A stretch of DNA of 64,000 nt from Bombardia bombarda (taxonomy: Eukaryota; Ascomycota; Sordariomycetes; Sordariales; Lasiosphaeriaceae): the NCBI GenBank assembly GCA_030512295.1, contig JAULSR010000001.1, positions 9,385,001 through 9,449,000 on the forward strand, read 5' to 3'. Numbering within the stretch: position 1 is the stretch's first letter; every line of letters starts with the position of its first letter. The translations under genes and the position numbers were made by a program. Below the pieces are notes generated by a model. The model was given only the letters and a program-made list of their open reading frames with translations. It was not told where the DNA came from and did not search any database. Shown piece after piece: positions 35,276-45,331 of this stretch.

Positions 35276-36040
35276 ACATCAACAGCAGGCGCAACAGCAA
35301 CAGCAGGCGCAACAGCAACATGCGCAACAGCAACAGCAGGCGCAGCAGCAACAAAAGGTGCAGCAGCAGCAGCATCAACAACAACAACAGCAGGTACAGC
35401 AGCAACAGGCGCAGCAGCAGGTGCAGCAGCAGCAGCAACAGCAGCAACAGCAGCATCAGCAGCAGCAGCACCATCAACTACAACAGCAGCATTCGCTAGC
35501 ACATCAAGGACAGCAGTCACAGCAGCCTCAGCAACAACTGCCGCAGAGTAATGGCGTGCAGGCAGCTGGATCACCAATGCGGAACATGACGAATGGGCTA
35601 AACCAGGGCGCATTCATGTCCAATGCTCAGGCGATGATGGCTTCTTTCAATGCAGCAAATGGAGCTGGTATGACGCCATCTCCTGGCGCTGGCTTGACTA
35701 TGCCTGTCCTACCGGGTGGTTCTCCACGTGGGCACGCAATTCTACCAAACCAGCTTCCGGCAGTGAATGCGCGTCTCCGAGACCTCGAAAACCACTATCG
35801 GATAAAGAACCCAACCATGTCACAGGACTCGATCCGGCAACTTGCAACAGAGCACCTGAGTAGGTTGATCGTGCAGAGTCAGCAACACGCCATGAACGCT
35901 GCAGCTGGCGGGGTTGTACAACAACCAATGAATATGAATGGAATGACAGCGACAACGAGCCCTCATCAGTATGCACAGCTCCTCCGAGCGCAGCAACAGC
36001 AACAGGCGGTGCAGGCGGCGCAGCAACAAGCAGGACAGCT

Positions 36041-36073
<33 letters not shown>

Positions 36074-36119
36074 CCAGAGACAAGCCAGTGGTAGCGCTAC
36101 GCCTGTCCCGGGAAAGTAA
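31074..36119 (+). CDS. EAF1: VID21/EAF1, NuA4 histone acetyltransferase subunit
   Basis: Exons 31074-31135, 31213-31365, 31465-34705 and 34758-36119 give 1605 residues. All introns have GT-AG ends, and the second is 99 nt and in frame. The first exon encodes MTEVGPADRVKLLRSKRAES and splices into SIVLSRKRKLRELF. An HSA domain (RPASHWDVMIQEMKWMRTDF) lies at about residues 680-740; in Eaf1 it recruits actin and Arp4. A SANT/Myb-like domain (WTWHEDDQLKNLVCEYSYNW) is at about 955-1015. Residues 72-640 are disordered and Ser/Thr/Glu-rich with nuclear-type basic patches. The last exon is extremely Gln-rich, with 36 uninterrupted Gln at 35169-35276. Eaf1/Vid21 is the scaffold that assembles NuA4 in the nucleus. 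Confidence 0.94.
35169..35537 (+). repeat. CAG/CAA trinucleotide tract coding for polyglutamine
   Basis: The pure CAG/CAA run at 35169-35276 encodes 36 Gln. It is followed by further Gln blocks broken by Ala, His, Val and Lys codons up to about 35537. The mix of CAG and CAA blocks limits slippage, but length variation between strains is likely. Confidence 0.9.
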
Positions 36120-36785
36120 AACAGACGAAGGCATCCGCGTGAAGATAAACATGATATATATTCTTATGCAAAGCATCTTGGCAGCTTTGGTGCGGGGGTA
36201 TGATAGAGGTGCTAGACGGGCGTTTCTGCCTCTTTGTGTTTGGTATTTTGGGTGAGGGGTCTCGCAAGAGAATTATGAGTGAGTGGGTCGGCGCAATAGG
36301 GGGATTCTGGGAGCATGCATGTACATATTTTTACCTCATTATGATCAAGCCACTTGGTTTATGATCATGGTATATAATCTTGGCCTGATATGGGCTTTTA
36401 AGAAGAAAAAGGAGTGGACGTTCTTGGCTCTGAAATAGAGCCAGCCTTGTATAAAACTATCAGTATAACTGAGATACCCAAGTACGAAGTGCATGCATAC
36501 ATACCTACATTAACTACGATTGGCTGGGAGCAGGACCGGATGTGTGAAGCTTTCTGAGCCCGTGAGCCTTGTGAGATGTGAGCTTTCGATACAGATAAGA
36601 TAAGGCATTGAAGGTGGTGTCTCCACTAAAAAAAATCCCAATCCTACCCAGCACCAGAAAATCGAATCATAGCATCCTCGACTCGACACCCGTAGGACAT
36701 AAGACTCTGTCGACACAAGCCACCTTCACTCGCCAATTCTTTTTTACCGAATTCTTCACTCACAACCATCCACACAAACTCCATC
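36120..36785. other. Intergenic between VID21 and MAK11
   Basis: Tandem same-strand spacing of 666 bp. It holds the VID21 3' flank and then the MAK11 promoter and leader, which has a CT/CA-rich tract just before the ATG. No additional gene is seen. Confidence 0.5.
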
Positions 36786-38342
36786 ATGGCGATAAAAAGA
36801 AAAAGAGACAACGCCCCGACCAGCGATGGTGCGGTTGCGGAGAAGACCAACGCGGCAAAGAAGACCAAGACGCCAAACCAAAAACCCACACCGACGGCGC
36901 CCGCCCGCGCTGCCCCCTTCAAGGTCGGCAGCGACAGCAAGGTGACCATCCAGATCGTCGCCGGCTCCTACGACCGCGTCCTGCACGGCGTCACAGCCAC
37001 CATCCGCGACGACTCCACCCCCACCGCCGACTTCGCCGACACCTTCCTCTTCAACGCGCACACCTCGGCCATCCGCTGCCTGGCGCTCTCGCCGCCCTCG
37101 GCCCCGCTCCCCGGCCAGACGCAAAAGGTGATCCTCGCCAGCGGCAGCACCGACGAGCGCATCAACCTCTACAACCTCTCGGCGCACCCGCCCTCGGCGC
37201 GCACCGTCGACGACCAAAAGGCGCTCTCGTCGCTCACGCCGCGGCCGGTCCTCGAGAACCCAAAGAACCGCGAGCTCGGCACGCTGCTGCACCACAACTC
37301 CAACATCACGCGGCTCAGCTTCCCGAACCGCAGCAAGCTGCTCAGCGCGAGCGAGGACAGCACAGTGGCGGTGACGCGCACGCGCGACTGGGCGCTGCTA
37401 CACACGTTCAAGTGCCCGATCCCGAAAGTGCAGGGGCGCCCGAGCGGGGACACGGCGGGCCTGGGGGGCGCGCCGTCGGGGGTGAATGACTTTGCGGTGC
37501 ATCCGTCGAATAAGATCATGATCAGCGTGGGTAAAGGGGAGCGGTGCATGCGGTTGTGGAATCTGGAGACGGGCAAGAAGAGCAGGGTGTTGAATTTTGC
37601 GCGGGACGCGCTGGTGGAGATTGGCGAGGGACGGCACTCGACCGGGGAGGCGAGGCGGATCGTGTGGGGCAGCGCGAGGGGGGAGGATGAGTTTGCGGTC
37701 GGGTTTGATCGGGATGTGTTGGTGTTTGGGATGGACTGTCTGCCGCGGTGCAGGCTGATGCGGGATGTGGCGGTCAAGAGCAAGGTGCATGAGTTTGGGT
37801 ATGTGAGGGTTGATGACGAGACGGACGAGACGGTGCTGGCGGTGTCGACGGAGGATGGCAGGGTGTTGTTCTTTTCGACGGATAAGGAGAATACCAAGGC
37901 GCCGCCTGCGAAGGAGGTGGTGGAGGAGGCGGTGGCGGGGGAGGGCGGGAGGAGGGCCAGGCATAGCAGCCCTGGGCTGCCGTGCGCGACGCTGGTCTCG
38001 CAGCTGGGCGGCAAGGAGATGGGCGTGCAGGGCAGGATTAAGGATTTCTCCATCTTGGCCGTTGAGGATGCTGAGGGCAAGCGGTCGTGGTATGTTGTTA
38101 CGGCGGGCAGCGATGGTAGGCTGCGGGTGTGGCGGGTGGAGGCGGATGACCTTCGCAAGAGCGGCGAGGTGGAGGGCAGGCAGGTGGGCAAGCTGCTGGG
38201 GACGTACGAGACGCAGAACAGGATTACGTGTCTGGAGGCGTTCATCATGATACCCCGTCCTGACGGCGCTGAGGAGAGCGAGTATGAGTTTGATGAGGAT
38301 GAGTCGTCGGGTGATGAGGAGAGCGAGGCTGGTGATGAGTAG
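36786..38342 (+). CDS. MAK11: MAK11-like WD40 protein, 60S ribosome biogenesis
   Basis: A single exon of 518 residues. The N-terminus is Lys/Arg-rich (nuclear/nucleolar type). WD40-type repeats follow: FNAHTSAIRCLALSP, LASGSTDERINLYNL, LHHNSNITRLSF with LLSASEDSTVAVTRTRDW, VNDFAVHPSNKIMISVGKGE with MRLWNLETGK, and a last one ending VTAGSDGRLRVWRVE. The C-terminus is acidic (EYEFDEDESSGDEESEAGDE). This order matches Mak11/PAK1IP1, which acts in pre-60S assembly around Rlp24 loading. The gene body is GC-rich in third positions, which produces long false ORFs on the other strand. The first ATG is preceded by CCATC and is the only sensible start. Confidence 0.9.
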   Translation: MAIKRKRDNAPTSDGAVAEKTNAAKKTKTPNQKPTPTAPARAAPFKVGSDSKVTIQIVAGSYDRVLHGVTATIRDDSTPTADFADTFLFNAHTSAIRCLALSPPSAPLPGQTQKVILASGSTDERINLYNLSAHPPSARTVDDQKALSSLTPRPVLENPKNRELGTLLHHNSNITRLSFPNRSKLLSASEDSTVAVTRTRDWALLHTFKCPIPKVQGRPSGDTAGLGGAPSGVNDFAVHPSNKIMISVGKGERCMRLWNLETGKKSRVLNFARDALVEIGEGRHSTGEARRIVWGSARGEDEFAVGFDRDVLVFGMDCLPRCRLMRDVAVKSKVHEFGYVRVDDETDETVLAVSTEDGRVLFFSTDKENTKAPPAKEVVEEAVAGEGGRRARHSSPGLPCATLVSQLGGKEMGVQGRIKDFSILAVEDAEGKRSWYVVTAGSDGRLRVWRVEADDLRKSGEVEGRQVGKLLGTYETQNRITCLEAFIMIPRPDGAEESEYEFDEDESSGDEESEAGDE

Positions 38343-40820
38343 AGCAGGGAGAAGAAGGAACAACAAGAGGTAGGTTAGTTGTTGTGTTGTGTTTCAGATA
38401 CTATTCTACTAGACTAGATCGTGGTGGTTAGGGCACTCGATATAGATGGAGATATTGGTCTGTCATGTCAGACTCTCTATCTGCCGAGGATAGTCCAATG
38501 ATATCCTGATATTTTACTGTCTATCCTGATGTATAATTCACCTTTGGTGTCTATGTGGTGTTTATGTTGACGAAAAGGGGGCACTTGTTTCCCGTATCCT
38601 CCTACAGTGGTAGAACCAGCAACGTACACCAACGGTGTCACTACGAGATGAAAGTCAGAGCAGCTCTACTAATCCGAAAACCCGAATTGCTTCATATTAA
38701 GCGTAAATCAAGTCTGCTGTGAACCCAATTATGATTATCGTGAACATTTTCGCGAGTGTCTCTTATTCTTCGTCAGCATAACACACTGCAATACTCTTAT
38801 TGATTCCCCTGATCTCATAAAAGCCTCTCAGAAACTGGTTTCCATCTTGACGGCGACATGGCAACGGAAGAAACTTTTTTTGTTCATGTCAAGTGCTCTG
38901 GTCAGATGGGCAGCATGGCCAAGCGCGCATGCATGCAGCGCAACTGCAACGCAACGGATGCCTTTCTGCCTCTAATGCCGCTGTGATCGCTGGACTGCTG
39001 CATGCATATCAAGTACCTAGGCGAGGTCGGCAAGTACAGCTAGTAAGAGGTTGGCATTTTGGGTCTTGGGTACGTAGTTGCAGGCATAGAACCCCCAAAA
39101 TCTTGAATTGAATTCCTGGGCACGGTAGCCGAAAAGAGCTCGTAGCGTGGCAAAACTATGGCATTTGTTATGCAGAAGCGCGGATTGGAGTTAGGAGGAG
39201 TTTTATGATGGATGTGAGAGGCGGGGCCTGGCGATTGGATATTCAGAGTGTGGGGTAGGATGGAGAGAAGAAATGGATGCCTGTGTTGTTGGACCTGTCA
39301 TGTCGGGTCGGTCAGGCGACCGGCTCTGGAAACAGAACAAGATCCGCTGATCGCATGTGATTTCCACCGTCTTTCTGTTCCGGGCGTCGTGCATTCATCC
39401 ATTCAGGACGTGGCTGGCTGTGCCCGTCCAATGCACGGGAGGGGAAGAGGGGAGGGTCCCTACGCGCCGTAAGGTACCGTAGCTTGGGTGTCAAAAGCCG
39501 AAAGGGCGCTACTTAGATTGTTTGGCTATTGAGATTTGGTGGAAGTTCACACAAAGAATGTTAAGCCCGTTAACAGCAAGAATCATTATGAGCTATCGGG
39601 CAAGTACGTACCGAACAAAGTGGACTCCTGTTCCCTTGCGAAAACCACATTTCATAAAACTAAAAAGCCACACTCTCACCGGCCACGACCAGCCACCACC
39701 ACAGGCACCACTTTGGACACGGTGCACACACCATCAATCTCGCGGACCAGGATCGCTGGACCACTCCCAACGCGGACGCGCTGCCACTGCGGGTGCGGGT
39801 GCGGGTGCGGGTTCAATTTTCAATATGCACCACCGAGCAAAAGATGATGTTTGCAATTACGAGGTCTGCATCCTGCAGCAGCAACCCATACATAGCGGGG
39901 AGCTTGGATAATAAGTGACAACTGAAACAGTTATACTACCTACCTCTCTCCATACATACTCCATTTATAATCCCATACCTACCTCGCAGATGATATATTG
40001 ATCATTAACTTGAGCTGAGCTGAGCATTCTTGCCTGTCCTAAAATCCATTGCATGCAGTTTGACACCAGTTTGTTTGGACAAACACATTTCTTCTGTCTT
40101 ATCTGTCTGGGCAATCTGTCTACATTTTATTACTGCCCAGCCGGCCTTTCGTCCCTTTACAACTGTCCGTCCGGCCTTCGTCTGTCGACAAGACGACGTC
40201 GCGCCTCGGCCCAACCGTCTCAACAAAAAAAGATCCATCTTCAATCCGCCAGCTGGCCATCAACGGGGAGTCGGTTCGTCCACAACACCGTCGCCGGGAG
40301 TCACTAGGTCGTCCATTCCTAGCTGGCGCGAGTCAGACCACTTTCCGCATTCCTAATTGGCCCCATCCGTGTCTTATTCCCCTTTACTGCCACCACCAGA
40401 CACCACGACCGTTCAAAGCTCTCTCGCCAAGTTTTCAGACACTGGAGGAGCCTGGGCAAGATCACCGCAGTAATCAGATCAGATTGTGTGGGCAGCATAG
40501 GGAAACGACGCAGCGAACATAGCATTCTATCGTGTCACCATCAACTGCCCGCCACCGATCGTCAAGGGGCGTACGTATAACCTGAGACATTGAGAGACAA
40601 GACATCCCTCACCCACTAGCTGCCTACCTATAACAAGGCAGAAACCTATTTCAGAGACCACAACGTTCTGTCGTGGCCGTTGAGATCTCCTCCCGTGGGG
40701 AAAACTGGGGGAAACAGCAGATCGACACGACATCACACGCACATCTATACACTGGCTCACGGGACATATCAAAACCCCGAAAATATAGTTCAAGCCCCTC
40801 AAAGGAAGCAAGCCAATCGC
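38343..40820. other. Gene-poor interval upstream of INSIG
   Basis: In these 2.5 kb I see no supported gene. Four copies of GCGGGT lie at 39789-39812. The last 700 bases are C/T-rich with several short upstream ATGs and probably include the INSIG leader. Confidence 0.5.
39789..39812. repeat. Tandem repeat, four copies of GCGGGT
   Basis: Perfect 6-bp units in the region upstream of INSIG. No function is evident. Confidence 0.8.
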
Positions 40821-42442
40821 ATGGATTCCAAGTACGGCGGCGGGGAGGGTCCCGGTCCCGGATCTGGCCCTGGTCCTAGTTCTGGTCCGAAGATCATTCG
40901 CCCGATCCCGCGACGACCCTTCAACCTCCACCGCATAAACACCCCTACGCCACCACCCGAGGAAGATCAGCAACAGCAGCACGGGTCCTCTTCCAAGCCA
41001 ACAACACCAGGCATTAGCGCCCACGACCTGCGCTTTCTTGACCCCCGCTTCCAAAGCAGTAATGGCAACGGCAACCTCGGTGGAGGTGGAGGTGACGCCG
41101 ACACGCTCAGCCGGGCAACCTCCTTCATGAACCTCACCTCGTCTACCCTCTTCGGCATCTACTCCCCCACGACATCAGGACAGGGCCAGGACAGGGATGG
41201 TACCAACGGCCATGCCACCGGCGGCGGCGGCTACTTTGACGAGCCAGCCCTCAATGGCGCCACGCCCGATCCTGCCACGCCGTGGGGCACAGGCGCCGAG
41301 ACGCCTGCTTCGCGGCGGCCCCCGCCGCGCGGGATGGTTGACGACAAGACGTACGCTGTTATCAGGGAGCGATCTGAGAAGACGGTCCCGCGGCTTTCGT
41401 CGGTCATGATGGCACGCGGTGGCGCTGACGCGTCTTCCTCGGTCTCGCCCTTGCCGCCGTCGGCCTCGCCATTGTCGTCTCCCCCTCCATCCAGAGCGGC
41501 GGTTGTCTCATCGCTGGTTCTTCGCGCCGCACTGCTATTCGCTCTCGGCATGGGCTATGGCGTGCTGGTGACGCGTTTCCCGAGCAGCGGCCGTGGGGGG
41601 ATCTGGCTGCTTTTGGTGGTGGTGGTGCTGGCGCGCTTGACAACAACAGGCAACAGCCGCAAACTACAGTATACGCCGACTGGCGCTACCTCTGCTTCTG
41701 GGGCAGCGCAGGCGTCGCCCTGGGTAGCCTGCTGCCCTGGTTCGATCAAGTATGGGAGGAGACGTTTGGCATGAGGGAGAGGCAACGCCGCGCGGCCGCA
41801 GCCGCCGCTGCTGCTGGGAAACAGGCGACGACCGAGGGTGCAGAGAAGGACAACACCACTACCACCACAACATCGGTAGCGGAAGAACCCGAAAGAGAAA
41901 GCACCAGCAGCGGCCGCCCCGAAGCCGACTGGGCCCTCGTCGTCCGCGGCATCGGCGCCTTCGTCGGCATCGTCTTCGCCATCCGCCGCCTCCCCTGGAC
42001 CTCGACCATGCAGGTCTCGCTCACCCTCGCGCTCGCCAACCCCTTCCTCTGGTACCTCATCGACCGCTCCAAGCCGGGCTTCCTGCTGTCCACCACTATC
42101 AGTCTGGCCGGCTCCGCCGTCCTCATGAGCCTCGGCCCCAACATGATGCCCGCGCCTGTCGCGGCGCAGCTCTCAACGGCCGCTTCGTCGCTGGGTCTGC
42201 TGCTTCCTAATGGGAGCAGCAGTGGGACTGCTGGTACGGCTCATCAGGGCCAGGGTGTTGGGTCGCTGGGGGGAGGGACAGGGACATGGGGGGCAGGGTT
42301 TGCGAGCCATGAGAGGATTGAGACGGGGATATGGATGTTGAGTGTCTTGTTTTGTAGTTGTTTGTGCTTTGGGAATATTGGCAGGCGGCTGGCGCTGAAT
42401 AGGTCGGCGGCTGGGAGGGGGAGGTGGGGTGGGGTGAGGTGA
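40821..42442 (+). CDS. INSIG-domain protein (sterol regulation), with an apparent frameshift
   Basis: ATG at 40821 (MDSKYGGGEG) to TGA at 42440. INSIG proteins sit in the ER membrane and bind sterol-sensing partners such as HMG-CoA reductase or SCAP. The N-terminal 180 residues are disordered and hold the fungal-INSIG blocks SFMNLTSSTLFGIYSP and PATPWGTGAETP. Membrane segments begin with SLVLRAALLFALGMGYGVLV. The C-terminal half has WRYLCFWGSAGVALGSLLPW, VVRGIGAFVGIVFAIRRLPW, LANPFLWYLIDRSKPGFLLS and FCSCLCFGNIGRR. The first part is in phase 0 and the second in phase 2. The switch lies at or near the G6 run 41595-41600, where seven Gs would restore one frame of about 540 residues. I see no good intron that would do this. 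Assembly error and true frameshift are both possible. Confidence 0.9.
41595..41600 (+). other. Site of apparent one-base deletion in INSIG
   Basis: A run of six Gs. An additional G would join the frame ending VTRFPSSGRGG to the one continuing DLAAFGGGGAGALDNNRQQ and the INSIG core. Confidence 0.65.
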
Positions 42443-43376
42443 GATGGGATGGGGGTGTTATGATCCGCATAACCGTCTGCTTTACTTCTTGTGTTGGGTT
42501 TGGAAGAGCTCGGATGGATGGATGGATGGATGGATGGATGGATGGATGGGGAAAATCTCCGCACTCGGGCATGGCATGGCATGTTTTTACCTTTCGCGCT
42601 GTGGCTATTACTGTCGGCCAGGCACGCGTGGCTGTTGGATGGAAAACGATGAGCATTTTATGTGGGAAAAACAAAAGTATACTTGTTGTTACTATCTTGG
42701 GGTTTCACCTGTAATGTGTGGGGGTGAGAATGACGATGGTGGTGGTACTACGATTCTCAATATTCATGTTGTTGTGTAATTTAGCATCATTAAGTGTACA
42801 GGTGTGCTTACTTGGTGTGTGTAATGTAATGGAACAATGAGAGCTTGTTTCGGGCACCAACGAACGTCGTGGAAGAGGTTCGACGGTGTGATACAAACAG
42901 CAAGAACGAACAATCGATGAACATTCAGCTCTCTTGGTGTCGTGCGACTGCTACTGGTGCCTGTGTCTTCTTGTGTTTGTGTTTGCGATACCTTTCAGTG
43001 CAGTTTAAACCCACTTACATCCTCCTTCTACAAGTCACACCTACATGGAAATATCCACCGCGCGGTTCTCATAATGCCTGAGAAAATCTGTGCGACTTTC
43101 AGAGAGTAGACAATTTTAGTGCCTTCCGTGCCAGTTGGCCTCTGGTGAACATCAACCAGAGGAAGCAACGTGGAACATGATGGACGAGGGATATGTAATG
43201 GATTCAATATATAGTAGAATGTACCCCTTTCAACGGTTTCCAGGAACTTGCGAAGCAATCAGTTGGATCACTTGCCTCCAGGAGCTCTTTCTCTTCCAGT
43301 CGCGATGACATTGCAAAGTATTGCAATGCCCACCAAATCAAATCGAGCCAGAAACTTTTATGATATCATACGCAAA
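42443..43376. other. Intergenic between convergent INSIG and MFS genes
   Basis: Starts with the GGAT microsatellite, followed by T/G-rich 3' flank. No gene is supported. Confidence 0.5.
42512..42550. repeat. GGAT tetranucleotide microsatellite
   Basis: About nine and a half perfect GGAT units shortly after the INSIG stop codon, probably in its 3' untranslated region. Confidence 0.9.
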
Positions 43377-45331
43377 TTACAACATGTAGCGGAAATCCGG
43401 GTTCAAGTCCTATAGAAAGAGTATAAGTCAGTAGTGCACTTGAAGTAGCAAGGAAGCCAACCAGCCCCTCTGAATAAAATCGGGTGTGAAAAGGGGAAAG
43501 GACGTACCCCAAGTTCCGACTTCTCATACTCGGTCAAACCGACATCGCGCACCGCCCTGTCGCGTCTCTTATTCTCGCGCCATATGCTAATCGCATAAAT
43601 AATGCACGCGGCGCCGCTCAGGCAGATGAATGAGACGCAGATGGAGTAGCCCTTTCTGTAGTAGGGCGCGTCGTTGCCCATGAAGGAGTATGTCGCGATG
43701 ATGCCGCCGATGTTTCCGAACCCTGGCAAGCCAGAAATTAGTTTCCAACAAGTCGGACAACACCAATTTTAAAGAGAATGGGCTTATATACTCACCAATC
43801 TGCCACGCCGACCCAATCGCCCTCCTATGATGTCCCCCCAGATTCATATTAAACCAACACACAATAACCGGCATCGCCGAGTAACACCCCATGGCGATCA
43901 AAAACAGCGCGGCGTACTTGACGTCGGTTTTATCGTGCTCATTCAGCAGAATCGCAAAGCCCGAGATGGCAATCATAATCGGCACCATGGCGAACATGAA
44001 GCGATGCCTGAACAGATCCGACAGCGTGCCGACCAGCATGGCGAGACCAAACGCCGCGGCCCAGGGGGGCACGGAGCGCAGCTGCGTCTGGATGGGCGAG
44101 TAGCCGTACTTTGAGATGATGGTGGGCGCGAAGTAGGCGTAGCCGTAGGCGGGCACGATGAGGCCAAAGTACATGAAGCCGCCCAGCCAGACCTTGTAGT
44201 CCCTCATGACCGTCTTGACGTCGGCAAACGTGACCTTGCGCTCGGCCGCGTTGTTGCCCTGGTCCGCACGCAGGCGGGCCTTGATGTAGGCGCGCTCGTC
44301 CTCGCGGAGCCATTTCTAGATTTCAAAAGTCAGCAAAGGTGTGATATAAAGGGCCCAAAAAAAATTAAAAAATAAATAAATAAATCCGAAGAACGGGGGG
44401 GGGTAAACATACCGCCTCCTCCGGAAACGACGGAAACGTAAACAAAAACACCAACCCAACCGCAAACGTCAAGCACCCCTCAATGATAAAAATCCATCGC
44501 CACCCGCGATACCCCCTCACATGGTCCAGATTCCCAATCCCCGACGCCAACAACCCGCCAAACGCGCCCGCCAGCGACGTCGACGAGAAGAACAGCGAAA
44601 ACCGCTTCTGCGCCTCAGCGCGCGTATACCACATCCCAATCAGATAAAAACACCCCGGAAACATGCCACACTCAAACACGCCCAGAAAGAAGCGCGTCAC
44701 CAGAATCCCCGCGTAGTTCTGCACCAGGCCCTGACACACCGTCACGACGCCAAACCCCAGGCAGCAGATCGACAGCCACAGCCGCGGCGAGAAGCGCTTC
44801 AGCAAGATATTGCTCGGGATCTCGAGGATGATGTACGGCACGAAGAAGATGGTCAGGGCCGTGTTGTACTCGTTGGACAGCGGGTTGAGGCCGAGGTCGG
44901 CCTCGAGGCCGAAGGAGCGCGCGTTGCCGATGTTGACGCGGTCGAGGAAGGCGAGCAGGTAGAGGATGACGAGGAAGGGGATGAGGTGGAGGTCGATGCG
45001 GGTCTTGAGCCGGCGCTCGGTGGTGTGCGGCGGGCAGGGCACGTGCAGCTCGTCGTAGGAGACGGCGGTCAGGTCGGTCTCGGGGCTGTAGCTGTTGTTG
45101 GCGGGGACGCCGCCCTTTGTGGTGGTGGTGACGGCCTCGGTGCCGCTGGCGGAGCCGGCGTCTCGCTCGGCGTCTTTCTCGTTCTCCGGGGAGGGAGCTG
45201 GGGGGGCATGTTAGATATCATGAGATAGGACGGGACGGGACGGGACGGGATGAAAAGAATGGATCGGTATGTATGTATGTATGTATGTATGCGGCAGGGG
45301 TGAACCTACGGTATTTATGCTTGAACATCAT
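43377..45331 (-). CDS. MFS anion:cation symporter, Dal5/TNA1-type
   Basis: Complement of five exons, 45331-45310, 45197-44413, 44315-43796, 43722-43508 and 43409-43377, gives 524 residues with every junction in frame. The first exon is only 22 nt (MMFKHKY plus one base). Its intron ends in CTAAC...CCCCCCCAG, which explains why the nearby ATG at 45210 is not the start. The protein begins with a hydrophilic Ser/Thr/Glu segment and then RLKTRIDLHLIPFLVILYLLAFLDRVNIGNAR, the classic opening of this family. Twelve hydrophobic segments, the FPEEAKWLREDERAYI loop and the DLNPDFRYML tail follow, as in allantoate, nicotinate and related acid permeases. It is a plasma-membrane carrier of a small organic anion; the substrate is undetermined. 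Confidence 0.92.
45228..45291. repeat. GGGAC and GTAT microsatellites inside intron 1 of the MFS gene
   Basis: Four to five GGGAC units (about 45228-45250) and six GTAT units (45267-45290) both fall within the 112-nt first intron of the Dal5-type gene. They leave little unique intron sequence apart from the donor and the branch/acceptor. Confidence 0.8.

Noticed and set aside
35010..35477. Minus-strand poly-leucine ORF
   Set aside because: It is the reverse translation of the CAG/CAA tract of VID21, not a membrane protein.
37169..38248. 359-codon minus-strand ORF opposite MAK11
   Set aside because: Ser/Pro-rich antisense shadow. The plus strand carries a complete WD40 protein.
40030..40356. 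108-codon ORF upstream of INSIG
   Set aside because: C/T-rich leader-like sequence with no domain and overlapping ORFs in other frames; more likely a leader or promoter.
45144..45210. ATG at 45210 as start of the Dal5-type transporter
   Set aside because: It lies between a CTAAC branch point and a CAG acceptor and is out of frame with the transporter. The 22-nt upstream exon fits in frame.
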